From positions 1 through 33,978 of the forward strand of contig JAHBTG010000030.1 of NCBI GenBank assembly GCA_019638695.1: a DNA stretch of 33,978 nucleotides, read 5' to 3'. Numbering within the stretch: the stretch's first letter is position 1; each line of letters opens with the position of its first letter. Made by a program: the position numbers and the translations under genes. Positions 5,996 to 13,900 of this stretch are shown piece by piece. The DNA comes from Bacteroidota bacterium (GTDB lineage: Bacteria > Bacteroidota > Bacteroidia > J057 > JAJTIE01). Below the pieces are notes generated by a model. It was not told the origin of the DNA, did no database searches, and saw only the letters and a list, made by a program, of their open reading frames with translations.

Positions 5996-7249
5996 ATGAA
6001 GCGTTACACCCTGGCTTCGCAGACGGATACGCAGCTTGTGTTGCGTGAACAGGCTGGCACCCGCAGATTGATGGGGGCGCTCCTGCTCTTCATTGCCAGT
6101 ATCATTGCCCTGGTACTGGGTGCAGACTGGTGGGACATGCTGCAAGGTGAGGCCCCTCTCAGGCCGGTCTACTTGGCACTGGCGGGTATTACCCTGGCCT
6201 TTGCCACAGGAGGCAGCCTGCTTATAGCGGACCGCCAGCGCCGCCTGCAGGCCACAAGCTATGTATTTGACAATACGCTGGGGGCATTTGTAGTAAAGAT
6301 CACAACCCGCCGCCAGGACGAGGCATTTGCTGTTGCCTATGCAGAGATTGCCGCCGTCAGTGTACGCCGTGTGAGGCGTTCTGTGAACAACAGCAACAGC
6401 AGCACTACCCGGCGGAGGTATTATTATGTGTATGTCACCTACTTACTGATGCAGGACGGCAGCTTGCGAGACCTTTGCGGTTTTGGCACACAGGAGGGCA
6501 AAGCCAAGGCACTGGCAGAGCGTATCACTGCATTTATACATAAGGAGGCTCCTTTTACAGGCAAGAACCCCACTACAGTAGCCCCAGAGGTGGCCACACT
6601 CAGTTCCCAGGCATGGCCCCGGGAGTTGCGCTGGCGAAACAACGCCCTGCCGCAGATCCTGTCAGCATTGCCCCTTATCGTAGGCATAGGCTCCGTGGCG
6701 GCAGGCATCATCCTCACTGCCAGGCAAGTGGGCCGGCCGGGAGACAATCTTTCCTTTTACATTGCCTGCGGGTTCTTTATTTTTTTCTTCCTGGTACTGG
6801 CTTTCATTCTGCGCCATACCTTGTTCAAGCAAGCATTCGGCACCTATGCAATACAGGTGGGCAGGCAGGAAGTAACGTTCGGCCAATACTTTGGCGGGCA
6901 GTTCCGCGCCCTGCGCAGCCTACCCCGTGAAGAGGTGTTCGCAGCCTACCTTCATAATTATTCCAGCGACAATGCGCTTACTGATGAGCTGGGTATTGCC
7001 AGCTATGCCGCCATGGCCAGTATGCTGTCCCTCTATGACACGCCGGGCATTGAAAACTCTATACAGGGTATCTATCCGCGCCTGGATGCCGAGATTGCCA
7101 AACTGCAACAACAGGGACTATGGCAAAAGGCCGGCAACTGGTGGCGGAGCCTGCGCAAGGAGAAACTGACCTGCAAACCCCTGAAAGCCACGGCCGTGGA
7201 CAAGCTTATCCTGCACCGGTGGCTGCAACACCAGTTGAAACAAGACTAG
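5996..7249 (+). CDS. Membrane protein of unknown function, two-part architecture
   Basis: 417 residues. The N-terminal half has two membrane segments (LMGALLLFIASIIALVLGA around 25-43 and VYLALAGITLAFATGGSLL around 58-76). They are followed by a PH-like, strand-rich soluble part with an unusually basic, Ser/Asn-rich stretch (VRRVRRSVNNSNSSTTRRRYYY around 125-146). The second half repeats the plan: a membrane pair (LPQILSALPLIVGIGSVAAGI around 221-241 and FYIACGFFIFFFLVLAFIL around 253-271), then another soluble part. The layout suggests an internal duplication, although sequence identity between the halves is low by eye. It shares its transcription direction with the secreted-protein gene that starts 53 bp downstream. 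Not recognised; no function is assigned. Confidence 0.7.
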   Translation: MKRYTLASQTDTQLVLREQAGTRRLMGALLLFIASIIALVLGADWWDMLQGEAPLRPVYLALAGITLAFATGGSLLIADRQRRLQATSYVFDNTLGAFVVKITTRRQDEAFAVAYAEIAAVSVRRVRRSVNNSNSSTTRRRYYYVYVTYLLMQDGSLRDLCGFGTQEGKAKALAERITAFIHKEAPFTGKNPTTVAPEVATLSSQAWPRELRWRNNALPQILSALPLIVGIGSVAAGIILTARQVGRPGDNLSFYIACGFFIFFFLVLAFILRHTLFKQAFGTYAIQVGRQEVTFGQYFGGQFRALRSLPREEVFAAYLHNYSSDNALTDELGIASYAAMASMLSLYDTPGIENSIQGIYPRLDAEIAKLQQQGLWQKAGNWWRSLRKEKLTCKPLKATAVDKLILHRWLQHQLKQD

Positions 7250-7302
7250 CATCTTTTTTCACATAAACCATTAATTACCAGCAAGATACAAATCCATTTC
7301 AT

Positions 7303-8427
7303 ATGCAGAAGATAATACAGCCCTCCGTATTCCTGGCTTACCTTTGGCTATGGGCCCTGTATATGGCAGGTCCTGCCCAAGCGCAAAACACCCCACAGTT
7401 TATGGTTGCCTACCAAACCGAGCAGGGATGGTATGTATTCAATACCCGCGGAGACTCCTTGCTGTCTCCCGGTATGCTGGGGCTTACCGGCCCGGTACAA
7501 GGGCCTGCCTTTGGCTTTATCTGTATCCGGCAACTACACAGGCTGGACCCCCAAACACTGATGCCGGAAACACACCAGATCCTGATGGACGCCACGGGCA
7601 AACGCTATATGGAGAACCTGAGCGTGGATGAGCGCATCCGTTTTATTATCGAAGGCCGTTATGTGGGCACAGAGCACCAGAAGAATGGAGCCAATACGGT
7701 ATATGATATGACCACCGGCAAAGTGACCATACCCGGTGAGTATGTGAGTGCAGGCCCCGCGCACGGGGGGCTTATCTTCCTCAACGGCCTGGCAGAAAGC
7801 AACGATGATGCAGAAAACCACACTTGGCTAGCAGTGGACTACCGCACTGGCAAAAAACGTTATACGCTGACGGATGTCTCTTACCTGGAAAAGACAGAGG
7901 ACGGCCTACTGCTAGCCCACAAAGAGGATGATAGTGTATGGCAAGTAGATGCCGCCGGCAAGCTCAAACCCTACAAGGAGGAATCATCCGGGGAATACCT
8001 GGAAACGGAGGACACCTTACCAACGGAACCGTTTGAGGTAGAGAGCAACCCGCAGGGACTTACCGTAAAGGATGCCAAAGGCAAAGTACTGGTGCGTAAC
8101 CTGGATGCCGAAATGGTGGACTACGTTTGCCGGGGATTTGTGGCCTATGCCAAGAACGAAAATATGGGACTGTTTCGCATCAGCGACCAGAAGCACCTGA
8201 TTACTCCTGCGGCAGGATACTCAGAGATCTATGTGTACCCCACCTTCCTGGAGGCCTTTGGCAGTCAAAACGATACCCGCCGGCTGGTGTTAATGAAACC
8301 GGACGGCGCACCTCATCATACGCCCGGACTGGATACTGCCTATTACTTTATGAGCCTGCAGGCGCAAGACTGTGATACGAATACTCCTGCGCCGCCCGCT
8401 ACCGTGCAGTATTTTATTCCCCGGTAA
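7303..8427 (+). CDS. Secreted protein with WG-repeat-like character, unknown function
   Basis: 374 residues with a clear signal peptide (MQKIIQPSVFLAYLWLWALY, cleavage after AQA near residue 28). The mature part is strand-rich. It contains spaced phrases such as QGWYVFNTRGDSLL, YDMTTGKVTIPGEY, VDYRTGKKRYTL, MGLFRISDQKHLITP and LVLMKPDG, which recall degenerate WG/KWG repeats or a beta-propeller-like fold. It has no C-terminal sorting domain and no lipobox, so a periplasmic location is likely. It follows the 5996 membrane-protein gene by 53 bp without an exact promoter box and may be cotranscribed. It ends 8 bp before the stop of the convergent glmS. Family assignment is tentative. Confidence 0.7.
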   Translation: MQKIIQPSVFLAYLWLWALYMAGPAQAQNTPQFMVAYQTEQGWYVFNTRGDSLLSPGMLGLTGPVQGPAFGFICIRQLHRLDPQTLMPETHQILMDATGKRYMENLSVDERIRFIIEGRYVGTEHQKNGANTVYDMTTGKVTIPGEYVSAGPAHGGLIFLNGLAESNDDAENHTWLAVDYRTGKKRYTLTDVSYLEKTEDGLLLAHKEDDSVWQVDAAGKLKPYKEESSGEYLETEDTLPTEPFEVESNPQGLTVKDAKGKVLVRNLDAEMVDYVCRGFVAYAKNENMGLFRISDQKHLITPAAGYSEIYVYPTFLEAFGSQNDTRRLVLMKPDGAPHHTPGLDTAYYFMSLQAQDCDTNTPAPPATVQYFIPR

Positions 8428-8435
8428 AAGGACGG

Positions 8436-10277
8436 TTATTCCACAGTCACGCTTTTAGCCAGGTTGCGGGGCTGGTCTACATTGCAGCCGCGCAGCACGG
8501 CGATATAATAGCTGAGCAGCTGGAGCGGCACCACTGCTACCACGGGCATCAGAATCTCGTCTATGACGGGAATCTCCAGTACATGGTCTGCCAGGTTCTC
8601 AATGGTGCTGTCTCCCTGTGTAACCACAGCGATCACATTGCCCTTGCGGGCTTTTACCTCCTGGATATTGGAGAGGATCTTGTCATAGCTTTTGTCCTTG
8701 GTGGCAATAAATACCACCGGCATGTTTTCATCTATGAGGGCAATAGGGCCGTGTTTCATCTCTGCCGCCGGATACCCCTCGGCATGGATATAGGAGATCT
8801 CCTTGAGCTTGAGGGCGCCTTCCAGGGCTACCGGGAAGTTGCAACCGCGGCCCAGGTACAGGAAATTGGCCGCATCCTTGTATTGCTCGCTGATCTCCCG
8901 CACCTGGTCATTTACCTGCTCCAGCACCTGGGAGATCACATCCGGCAGGCGCACAATCTCCCGCACCAGGTCATGGAAACGTTCCTCGGAAAGGGTATTG
9001 CGCTTGCGGCCAATGAGCATGGCCATGAGGGTGAGTGCCGTCACCTGACCGGTAAAGGCCTTGGTACTGGCCACGCCAATCTCGGGACCGGCATGGATGT
9101 ATACGCCGCCATCGGTCTCACGCGGGATAGAGCTGCCCACCACATTACACACACCCAGCACCGTGCAGCCAAATTCCTTGGCCAGCTTCACGGCAGCCAG
9201 CGTATCGGCCGTTTCTCCGCTTTGGCTGATGGCAATGACAATATCTTCCGGGTACAGCACAGGGTTGCGGTAGCGGAATTCCGAGGCATATTCCACCTCC
9301 ACCGGCAGGCGGGCCAGTTCTTCTATGAGGTACTCTCCTACCAATCCGGCATGCCAGCTGGTGCCGCAGGCCACAATGATAATACGCTTGGCAGCCACCA
9401 GCTTATCCTCCATATGATCCAGCCCGCCCAGGCGCACCTCGCGCAAATCATGCGAAATGCGGCCCCGCAGGGAGTCCTGGATAGAATGCGGCTGCTCAAA
9501 GATCTCCTTGAGCATAAAATGGTCATACCCCCCTTTCTCAATGGCGCTCAGCTCTATATTGAGCGTCTGTATCTCGGGGATCACCGTATCGTTCTTAATG
9601 GTCTTGATAGTCACCTCATCCCGGCGGATGATGGCAATATCATTGTCATTGAGGTAGATTACACTCTTGGTAAACTCCACGATGGGGGTGGCGTCGGAAG
9701 CCACAAAGTATTCACCCTCTCCCAGTCCAATGACCAGCGGACTGGCGCGGCGGGCTGCAATCAGCAGATCGGGTTCTTCATTGCATACCACCACCAGGCC
9801 AAATGCGCCTTCTACTTTGGTAAGGGCCAGACGGACAGCCTCGGCAGGAGTCACATTGCCCACACTGTAAACCTCCTCTATCAGGTGCGCCAGAACTTCC
9901 GTATCCGTTTCGCTTTCAAAATGATAGCCGCGGTCCTGCAGACGCTTCTTGAGAATATGATAGTTCTCTATAATCCCATTGTGGATAATGGCAAACCGCT
10001 TGCTCTGACTGAAATGCGGGTGGGCATTCAGGTCACTAGGCTCTCCGTGCGTAGCCCAGCGGGTGTGTCCTATGCCCAGGGTAGCAGGAGGCTGCTGCCG
10101 GTTAACATAGGACTCCAGGTCCTGCACCTTACCCTTGCGCTTGTAGACGTGGATATTGTCATTGTACAGAAGGGCCACTCCTGCAGAATCATAACCGCGG
10201 TATTCCAGGCGTTTGAGGCCGTTTATCAAAATAGGATAAGCTTCCTGGAAGCCTATGTACCCAACAATTCCACACAT
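8436..10277 (-). CDS. glmS: Glutamine--fructose-6-phosphate aminotransferase (isomerizing)
   Basis: 613 residues, full length for GlmS. It converts fructose-6-phosphate and glutamine to glucosamine-6-phosphate, the first step to UDP-GlcNAc for peptidoglycan and lipopolysaccharide. The start MCGIVGYIG puts the catalytic cysteine at the N-terminus after Met removal, and LEYRGYDSAG and GHTRWATHG mark the glutaminase domain. Two SIS domains follow (VACGTSWHAG and AISQSGETADT; then YLGRGCNFPVALEGALKLKE). The C-terminal tail ends DQPRNLAKSVTVE, matching the conserved loop that closes the synthase site. Its own -7 box lies at 10314-10321. The DUF4270 gene and the half-length glycogen synthase lie upstream on the same strand. 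No ribozyme-like leader is present: the predicted leader is only about 30 nt. Confidence 0.97.
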   Translation of the reverse strand: MCGIVGYIGFQEAYPILINGLKRLEYRGYDSAGVALLYNDNIHVYKRKGKVQDLESYVNRQQPPATLGIGHTRWATHGEPSDLNAHPHFSQSKRFAIIHNGIIENYHILKKRLQDRGYHFESETDTEVLAHLIEEVYSVGNVTPAEAVRLALTKVEGAFGLVVVCNEEPDLLIAARRASPLVIGLGEGEYFVASDATPIVEFTKSVIYLNDNDIAIIRRDEVTIKTIKNDTVIPEIQTLNIELSAIEKGGYDHFMLKEIFEQPHSIQDSLRGRISHDLREVRLGGLDHMEDKLVAAKRIIIVACGTSWHAGLVGEYLIEELARLPVEVEYASEFRYRNPVLYPEDIVIAISQSGETADTLAAVKLAKEFGCTVLGVCNVVGSSIPRETDGGVYIHAGPEIGVASTKAFTGQVTALTLMAMLIGRKRNTLSEERFHDLVREIVRLPDVISQVLEQVNDQVREISEQYKDAANFLYLGRGCNFPVALEGALKLKEISYIHAEGYPAAEMKHGPIALIDENMPVVFIATKDKSYDKILSNIQEVKARKGNVIAVVTQGDSTIENLADHVLEIPVIDEILMPVVAVVPLQLLSYYIAVLRGCNVDQPRNLAKSVTVE

Positions 10278-10313
10278 ATCCGGGCGGGCTGCTTAAAGTG
10301 AGAGGACTGGAGA

Positions 10314-10321
10314 CAAAGATA
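10314..10321 (-). promoter_or_regulatory. -7 promoter box of glmS
   Basis: The minus strand reads TATCTTTG, an exact TAnnTTTG match, 36 nt upstream of the glmS ATG at 10277. It lies just outside the 3' end of the upstream DUF4270 gene (stop at 10330), so glmS can be transcribed independently of that gene. Confidence 0.55.
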
Positions 10322-10329
10322 AGACAGGA

Positions 10330-11673
10330 CTAAGGGATTTCGGTATAATGTACCCTAATACGCGGCTTGCGGTCCGGATGGTTCCAGTTATGCAGGATAC
10401 TGCGTTGCACACAGCCTATGTTCTGGGTAAGAAACCCTCCGCTGTTACGCGAAGAATAGGCAAAAGGGGTGGGCAGGAGCAGGAATCCATAATCTGGCAA
10501 AGTGCCCTGCATCACCTGGTGGAAATAGGCGCTGATGTCAAACTCATAACGCGCCAGGGTATTATTATAGTTGGCATACGCCTCTATGCCCAGGAAAGGA
10601 TCCGGCGTAACGGAATCGCTCTCGGCAGGGATCAGATACAGGTCATTGGGAATAGGGCGGAAATAGCGGTAGGGATTATGATCTATGGCACTGGTATCCA
10701 CAGGGATCTCCAGTATGGCACGGTTAATGGCCAGCGGGCGGGCGGGCAGGTTACGGATGCGGGCCCGTACCCTTAAAGGCACCACAGACTGCAATGCCGC
10801 ACTGAGCTGGCTATCCGGAATCTCCCGTCCTTCCAACCGCTCCAGAAAAGTACCGGTGGTCTCCGTGCGGATCAGTTTGTTGAAACGGAAACTGACACTG
10901 GGCTGAATCATGAGGTTATAGGGTGTCCGGGTTTCTCCGTCCACGGAATAATGCAGGCGCAGGGTAGCCGCACGATTACTGGTCACCAGCAGGTTGCGCA
11001 GCGCCACGGTATACATCACACCCACATCTGCGGAACTGGTAGGCTGGGCACTGATACGCAGCCCCTTAAAGAACTGGTGAAAATTGGCATTATTCGCCAG
11101 CGGACCATTCACATCTGCATCCAAAATACGCTGGCCCAGTTCATCGGCCAGGCGGATACGCAGGGTATCGAACCGGAAAGAATCTGCCGGGTGCGTATAG
11201 GTATAGCTGCCGGCCAGGTTTGCAGGGTCATAGGTAAGGCTGCTGGTAGCAAAGTACCGTGTGCCGCCACTTCCGTCAAAAGCCTGGGTCAGCTCGTTCA
11301 CCTCCAGCTGCAACGTACTGGTGGGCTTGCCATAATACGAGTCCAGGGGTAACAGCAGCATCACGGAATCTATCACGGCATTCTCCGGGAAAGACACGAA
11401 CTCGCCCCCCAGGCTGAACTGCGTATAGATCTCCCCGTTGACCCTGCCCAGCAAAGGATCTGAATAGCTGCCCAGCACCATATAGCTTTGGTTCTGGGTA
11501 AACAGGGAATCCAGGGGGGGGACATAGGTAACCAGTTCTACCTTCACGGAATCCAGGTATCCCACCTGCGCAGGGGGATTAAGCCCCACATCAAACACAT
11601 CTGGTTTCTTACAGCCACCCAGCAAGGCCAGTGCAGCAACCCAATATAGGGCCGCCCGGGAGAAGGGTCTCAA
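10330..11673 (-). CDS. DUF4270 family lipoprotein
   Basis: 447 residues, beginning with a lipoprotein signal (hydrophobic WVAALALLGGC, lipobox LGGC with Cys at about 21) followed by KKPD. The only plausible start is TTG 11673: an in-frame stop lies at 11692-11694 and no early internal Met exists. The mature protein is strand-rich and contains SYMVLGSYSDPLLGRVNGEIYTQF, a conserved-looking phrase of DUF4270, along with repeated outer-surface-type beta segments. DUF4270 proteins are Bacteroidota-specific outer-membrane lipoproteins of unknown function. Commonly, as here, they sit between a short glycogen-synthase-like gene and glmS. Stop and start of the upstream gene are 2 nt apart, suggesting translational coupling. 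Confidence 0.85.
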   Translation of the reverse strand: MRPFSRAALYWVAALALLGGCKKPDVFDVGLNPPAQVGYLDSVKVELVTYVPPLDSLFTQNQSYMVLGSYSDPLLGRVNGEIYTQFSLGGEFVSFPENAVIDSVMLLLPLDSYYGKPTSTLQLEVNELTQAFDGSGGTRYFATSSLTYDPANLAGSYTYTHPADSFRFDTLRIRLADELGQRILDADVNGPLANNANFHQFFKGLRISAQPTSSADVGVMYTVALRNLLVTSNRAATLRLHYSVDGETRTPYNLMIQPSVSFRFNKLIRTETTGTFLERLEGREIPDSQLSAALQSVVPLRVRARIRNLPARPLAINRAILEIPVDTSAIDHNPYRYFRPIPNDLYLIPAESDSVTPDPFLGIEAYANYNNTLARYEFDISAYFHQVMQGTLPDYGFLLLPTPFAYSSRNSGGFLTQNIGCVQRSILHNWNHPDRKPRIRVHYTEIP

Positions 11674-11675
11674 GT

Positions 11676-12494
11676 TTACGAGAGTATTTGGTTATACAGT
11701 TCATGATAATGGTCTACCCCATTCTCCTGCTCATCCGTGATGGTTGCAAAGCAGTTCTGGCTATCCCGCAGCTTCAGGGCGCCCTCTACTTCCTTATGTA
11801 CGGTAGCGCTGCCCTGTGTCACAAAGTCTGCCATATGAATGCCGCCGCGGCTCACCCCCACATAGGTCTCTCCGCTGTATTGCTGGAGCAGATCCTGCGG
11901 AGTACCTTCCAGCCGGGCCTTTTCGGCAAAGTTGGCGGGCAAGGGAGAGTCCACTTCATTGTCATAAACCGTGTATACGATCTTGCTTTCCTTGAAGATG
12001 GGATCGTCCTTAAAGTGCGTCTTCAGGTAGAGGGGGATCAGGGCAGTCATCCAGCCATGGCAATGAATGATATGGGGCGTCCATCCCAGCTTCTTAACGG
12101 TTTCGATAACGCCCTTGCAGAAGAAGATGGAGCGTTCGTGGTTATCCGCATGAAAGATCTGGTTCTTAGGATCTATCAGCACACTTTTCCGGTGAAAATA
12201 GTCTTCATTATCCAGGAAATACACCTGCAGGCGGGCATTGGGAATAGTAGCCACTTTAATGGTAAGAGGTTTTTCCTCCTGCCCCACACGGATATTGATA
12301 CCAGAAAGGCGTACCACTTCATGCAGGCGGTTACGGCGCTCATTGATCACCCCGAAGCGGGGCATGAGTATGCGAATTTCATGGCCTTTTTCCTGTAATC
12401 CCTGAGGAAGCGTGCGGATAAAATTTGCGGAGTCTGATATTTTCAGAAATGGATCTATCTCCATTGTTGCATGCAGAATCCGTAGTTTTTCCAT
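11676..12494 (-). CDS. Glycogen/starch-synthase-like protein, GT5 N-terminal domain only
   Basis: 272 residues corresponding to the N-terminal Rossmann half of bacterial glycogen synthase (usually about 480). Recognisable parts are RILHATMEIDPFLK at 5-18, HEIRILMPRFGVINERR, IIHCHGWMTALIPLYLK (the counterpart of the HxHDW helix), and KIVYTVYDNEV. The KTGGL substrate loop of true GlgA is replaced by Lys18-Ile-Ser-Asp-Ser, and the entire C-terminal GT1-type domain that completes the active site is missing. It is therefore unlikely to be a conventional ADP-glucose transferase. Bacteroidota genomes commonly carry this short form beside panC and a DUF4270 gene, which argues for a conserved but uncharacterised role rather than recent truncation. 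It has its own promoter and is divergent from panC. Confidence 0.85.
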   Translation of the reverse strand: MEKLRILHATMEIDPFLKISDSANFIRTLPQGLQEKGHEIRILMPRFGVINERRNRLHEVVRLSGINIRVGQEEKPLTIKVATIPNARLQVYFLDNEDYFHRKSVLIDPKNQIFHADNHERSIFFCKGVIETVKKLGWTPHIIHCHGWMTALIPLYLKTHFKDDPIFKESKIVYTVYDNEVDSPLPANFAEKARLEGTPQDLLQQYSGETYVGVSRGGIHMADFVTQGSATVHKEVEGALKLRDSQNCFATITDEQENGVDHYHELYNQILS

Positions 12495-12527
12495 AAAGCA
12501 AAGAAATTTTGTTCAGAGAAAGAGATA

Positions 12528-12535
12528 CAAAGATA
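12528..12535 (-). promoter_or_regulatory. -7 promoter box of the glycogen-synthase-like gene
   Basis: The minus strand reads TATCTTTG, an exact TAnnTTTG match, 33 nt upstream of ATG 12494, in the 128-bp gap shared with the divergent panC. A second, weaker TTTCTTTG lies nearer the start codon (12499-12506). Confidence 0.55.
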
Positions 12536-12622
12536 CGCAATGCCTGTGCATTTGACAACTTAACGGAACATAGTGTATTTTATTTTAAAAAAGCAATATT
12601 TGCGCGTCATTTTTTCTGGCAA

Positions 12623-13492
12623 ATGAAAATAATTCAAACGGTCTCTGCGTTAAGGCGCTGGCGGGCGGAAAGACCTTCTCCTGAGGAATTAGGCTTTGTA
12701 CCCACCATGGGCGCCCTGCATGCAGGCCACTTGTCTCTCCTCAAAGCGGCCCAGGCCCAATCGGACGCCGTTATTGCCAGCATCTTTGTCAACCCCACCC
12801 AGTTTGACCGGCCGGACGACCTGGCGGCTTATCCGCGGGAAGAAGCCCGGGACCTCGAATTGCTGGAGGCCGCAGGCTGCCAGGCTGTCTTTATGCCCCA
12901 TGCCAGCGAAATGTACCCCTCAGGCGCATCTCGCGTGCACATATCCCTGCCCCCGCTCACAGGAGTATGGGAAGGCGCCAGCCGCCCCGGACATTTCGAC
13001 GGGGTGGCATTGATCGTCAACAAGCTCCTCATGCTGGTCCAGCCGCATCATTTATACATGGGGCAAAAGGACTTCCAGCAAACGGTGGTTATCCGGGCCA
13101 TGCTGGAAGAACTGTTCATTCCCACGGAACTGCGCGTGCGGCCCACTCTGCGGGAAGCAGACGGACTGGCCATGAGCAGCCGCAATGTGCGCCTGAGCCC
13201 CGCACAACGCGCGCAAGCTGCCTGCCTGTATGCCACGCTGAGCCAGATGCACAAGCAATGGCAGGAAGCAATACCTCCCGGTCAGATCGTATCCTGGGCC
13301 GCCGCACAATTACAGGGTGCGCCCGGATGCCAGCCGGACTACGTGCAGCTGGTGCACGGGCGCACCCTGGAGCCCGTCACGGTGCCCCTGCCTCCTGAAG
13401 AGCCGGTGGTTGCCCTGGTAGCAGCGTTCTTTGGACCCGTGCGGCTGATCGACTGCCTGCCCATGACAGACCAGACCATGTTTTTTGCGTAA
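12623..13492 (+). CDS. panC: Pantothenate synthetase (pantoate--beta-alanine ligase)
   Basis: 289 residues from ATG 12623; the upstream in-frame sequence is AT-rich and not protein-like. The enzyme joins pantoate and beta-alanine with ATP, through a pantoyl-adenylate, to make pantothenate. It is a HIGH-type nucleotidyltransferase: [13 protein letters not shown] at 27-39, FVNPTQF at 55-61, RPGHFDGV at 121-128, MGQKDFQQ at 146-153 and the KMSKS-like SSRN at 185-188. Length and motifs are complete. Its stop codon overlaps the -7 box of panD, and the two genes supply consecutive inputs of the pathway (PanD makes the beta-alanine). panB is not in the window. Confidence 0.96.
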   Translation: MKIIQTVSALRRWRAERPSPEELGFVPTMGALHAGHLSLLKAAQAQSDAVIASIFVNPTQFDRPDDLAAYPREEARDLELLEAAGCQAVFMPHASEMYPSGASRVHISLPPLTGVWEGASRPGHFDGVALIVNKLLMLVQPHHLYMGQKDFQQTVVIRAMLEELFIPTELRVRPTLREADGLAMSSRNVRLSPAQRAQAACLYATLSQMHKQWQEAIPPGQIVSWAAAQLQGAPGCQPDYVQLVHGRTLEPVTVPLPPEEPVVALVAAFFGPVRLIDCLPMTDQTMFFA

Positions 13493-13497
13493 GTTTG
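13490..13497 (+). promoter_or_regulatory. -7 promoter box of panD overlapping the panC stop codon
   Basis: TAAGTTTG is an exact TAnnTTTG match whose first three bases are the panC TAA stop. The predicted transcript start is near 13502, about 23 nt before ATG 13525. panD could thus be expressed separately from panC. Confidence 0.5.
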
Positions 13498-13524
13498 CTT
13501 CCCAAATACGTTCCCCCTGTGTCC

Positions 13525-13875
13525 ATGCTGGTAGAAGTGCTGAAATCGAAGATTCACCGCGTCGTCATTAATCAACTGGAACTGCACTATGTGGGCAGTA
13601 TCACTATAGATATGGACTTGGTAGATGCTGCCAATATGTTCCCTAACGAAAAGGTACAAATCGTCAACCTGAATAACGGGGCGCGGTTTGAGACCTATAT
13701 CATCGCAGGCGCACGCGGTACCGGTATCATAGGGCTTAACGGTCCGGCAGCGCGCATGGCAGCCATGGGCGATACCGTTATCATTATTTCCTATGCCCAT
13801 ATGGAACTGGAGGCTGCCAAGCGCTATGAGCCGGCAGTGATTTTCCCGGGCCCAGACAACCGGTTGCCTTCCTAG
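13525..13875 (+). CDS. panD: Aspartate 1-decarboxylase proenzyme
   Basis: 116 residues from ATG 13525; a TTG at 13495 would overlap the promoter and add non-conserved residues. The enzyme decarboxylates aspartate to beta-alanine for pantothenate synthesis. The proenzyme self-cleaves between Gly24 and Ser25 (YVGSITID), turning Ser25 into the pyruvoyl cofactor. Lys9 of the N-terminal segment and the downstream GARFETY and [12 protein letters not shown] segments match the family, including the asparagine of the NGAAA-type motif. Length is normal for bacterial PanD. It lies 32 bp after panC and 25 bp before a flippase-like gene on the same strand, a grouping often seen in Bacteroidota. Confidence 0.96.
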   Translation: MLVEVLKSKIHRVVINQLELHYVGSITIDMDLVDAANMFPNEKVQIVNLNNGARFETYIIAGARGTGIIGLNGPAARMAAMGDTVIIISYAHMELEAAKRYEPAVIFPGPDNRLPS

Positions 13876-13900
13876 TCGTTCTCTATCAGTGCTCCCACAT

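Noticed and set aside
10278-10329. A glmS ribozyme in the glmS leader
   Set aside because: The -7 box sits 36 nt from the ATG, leaving no room for the roughly 150-nt ribozyme, which is also a Firmicutes feature.
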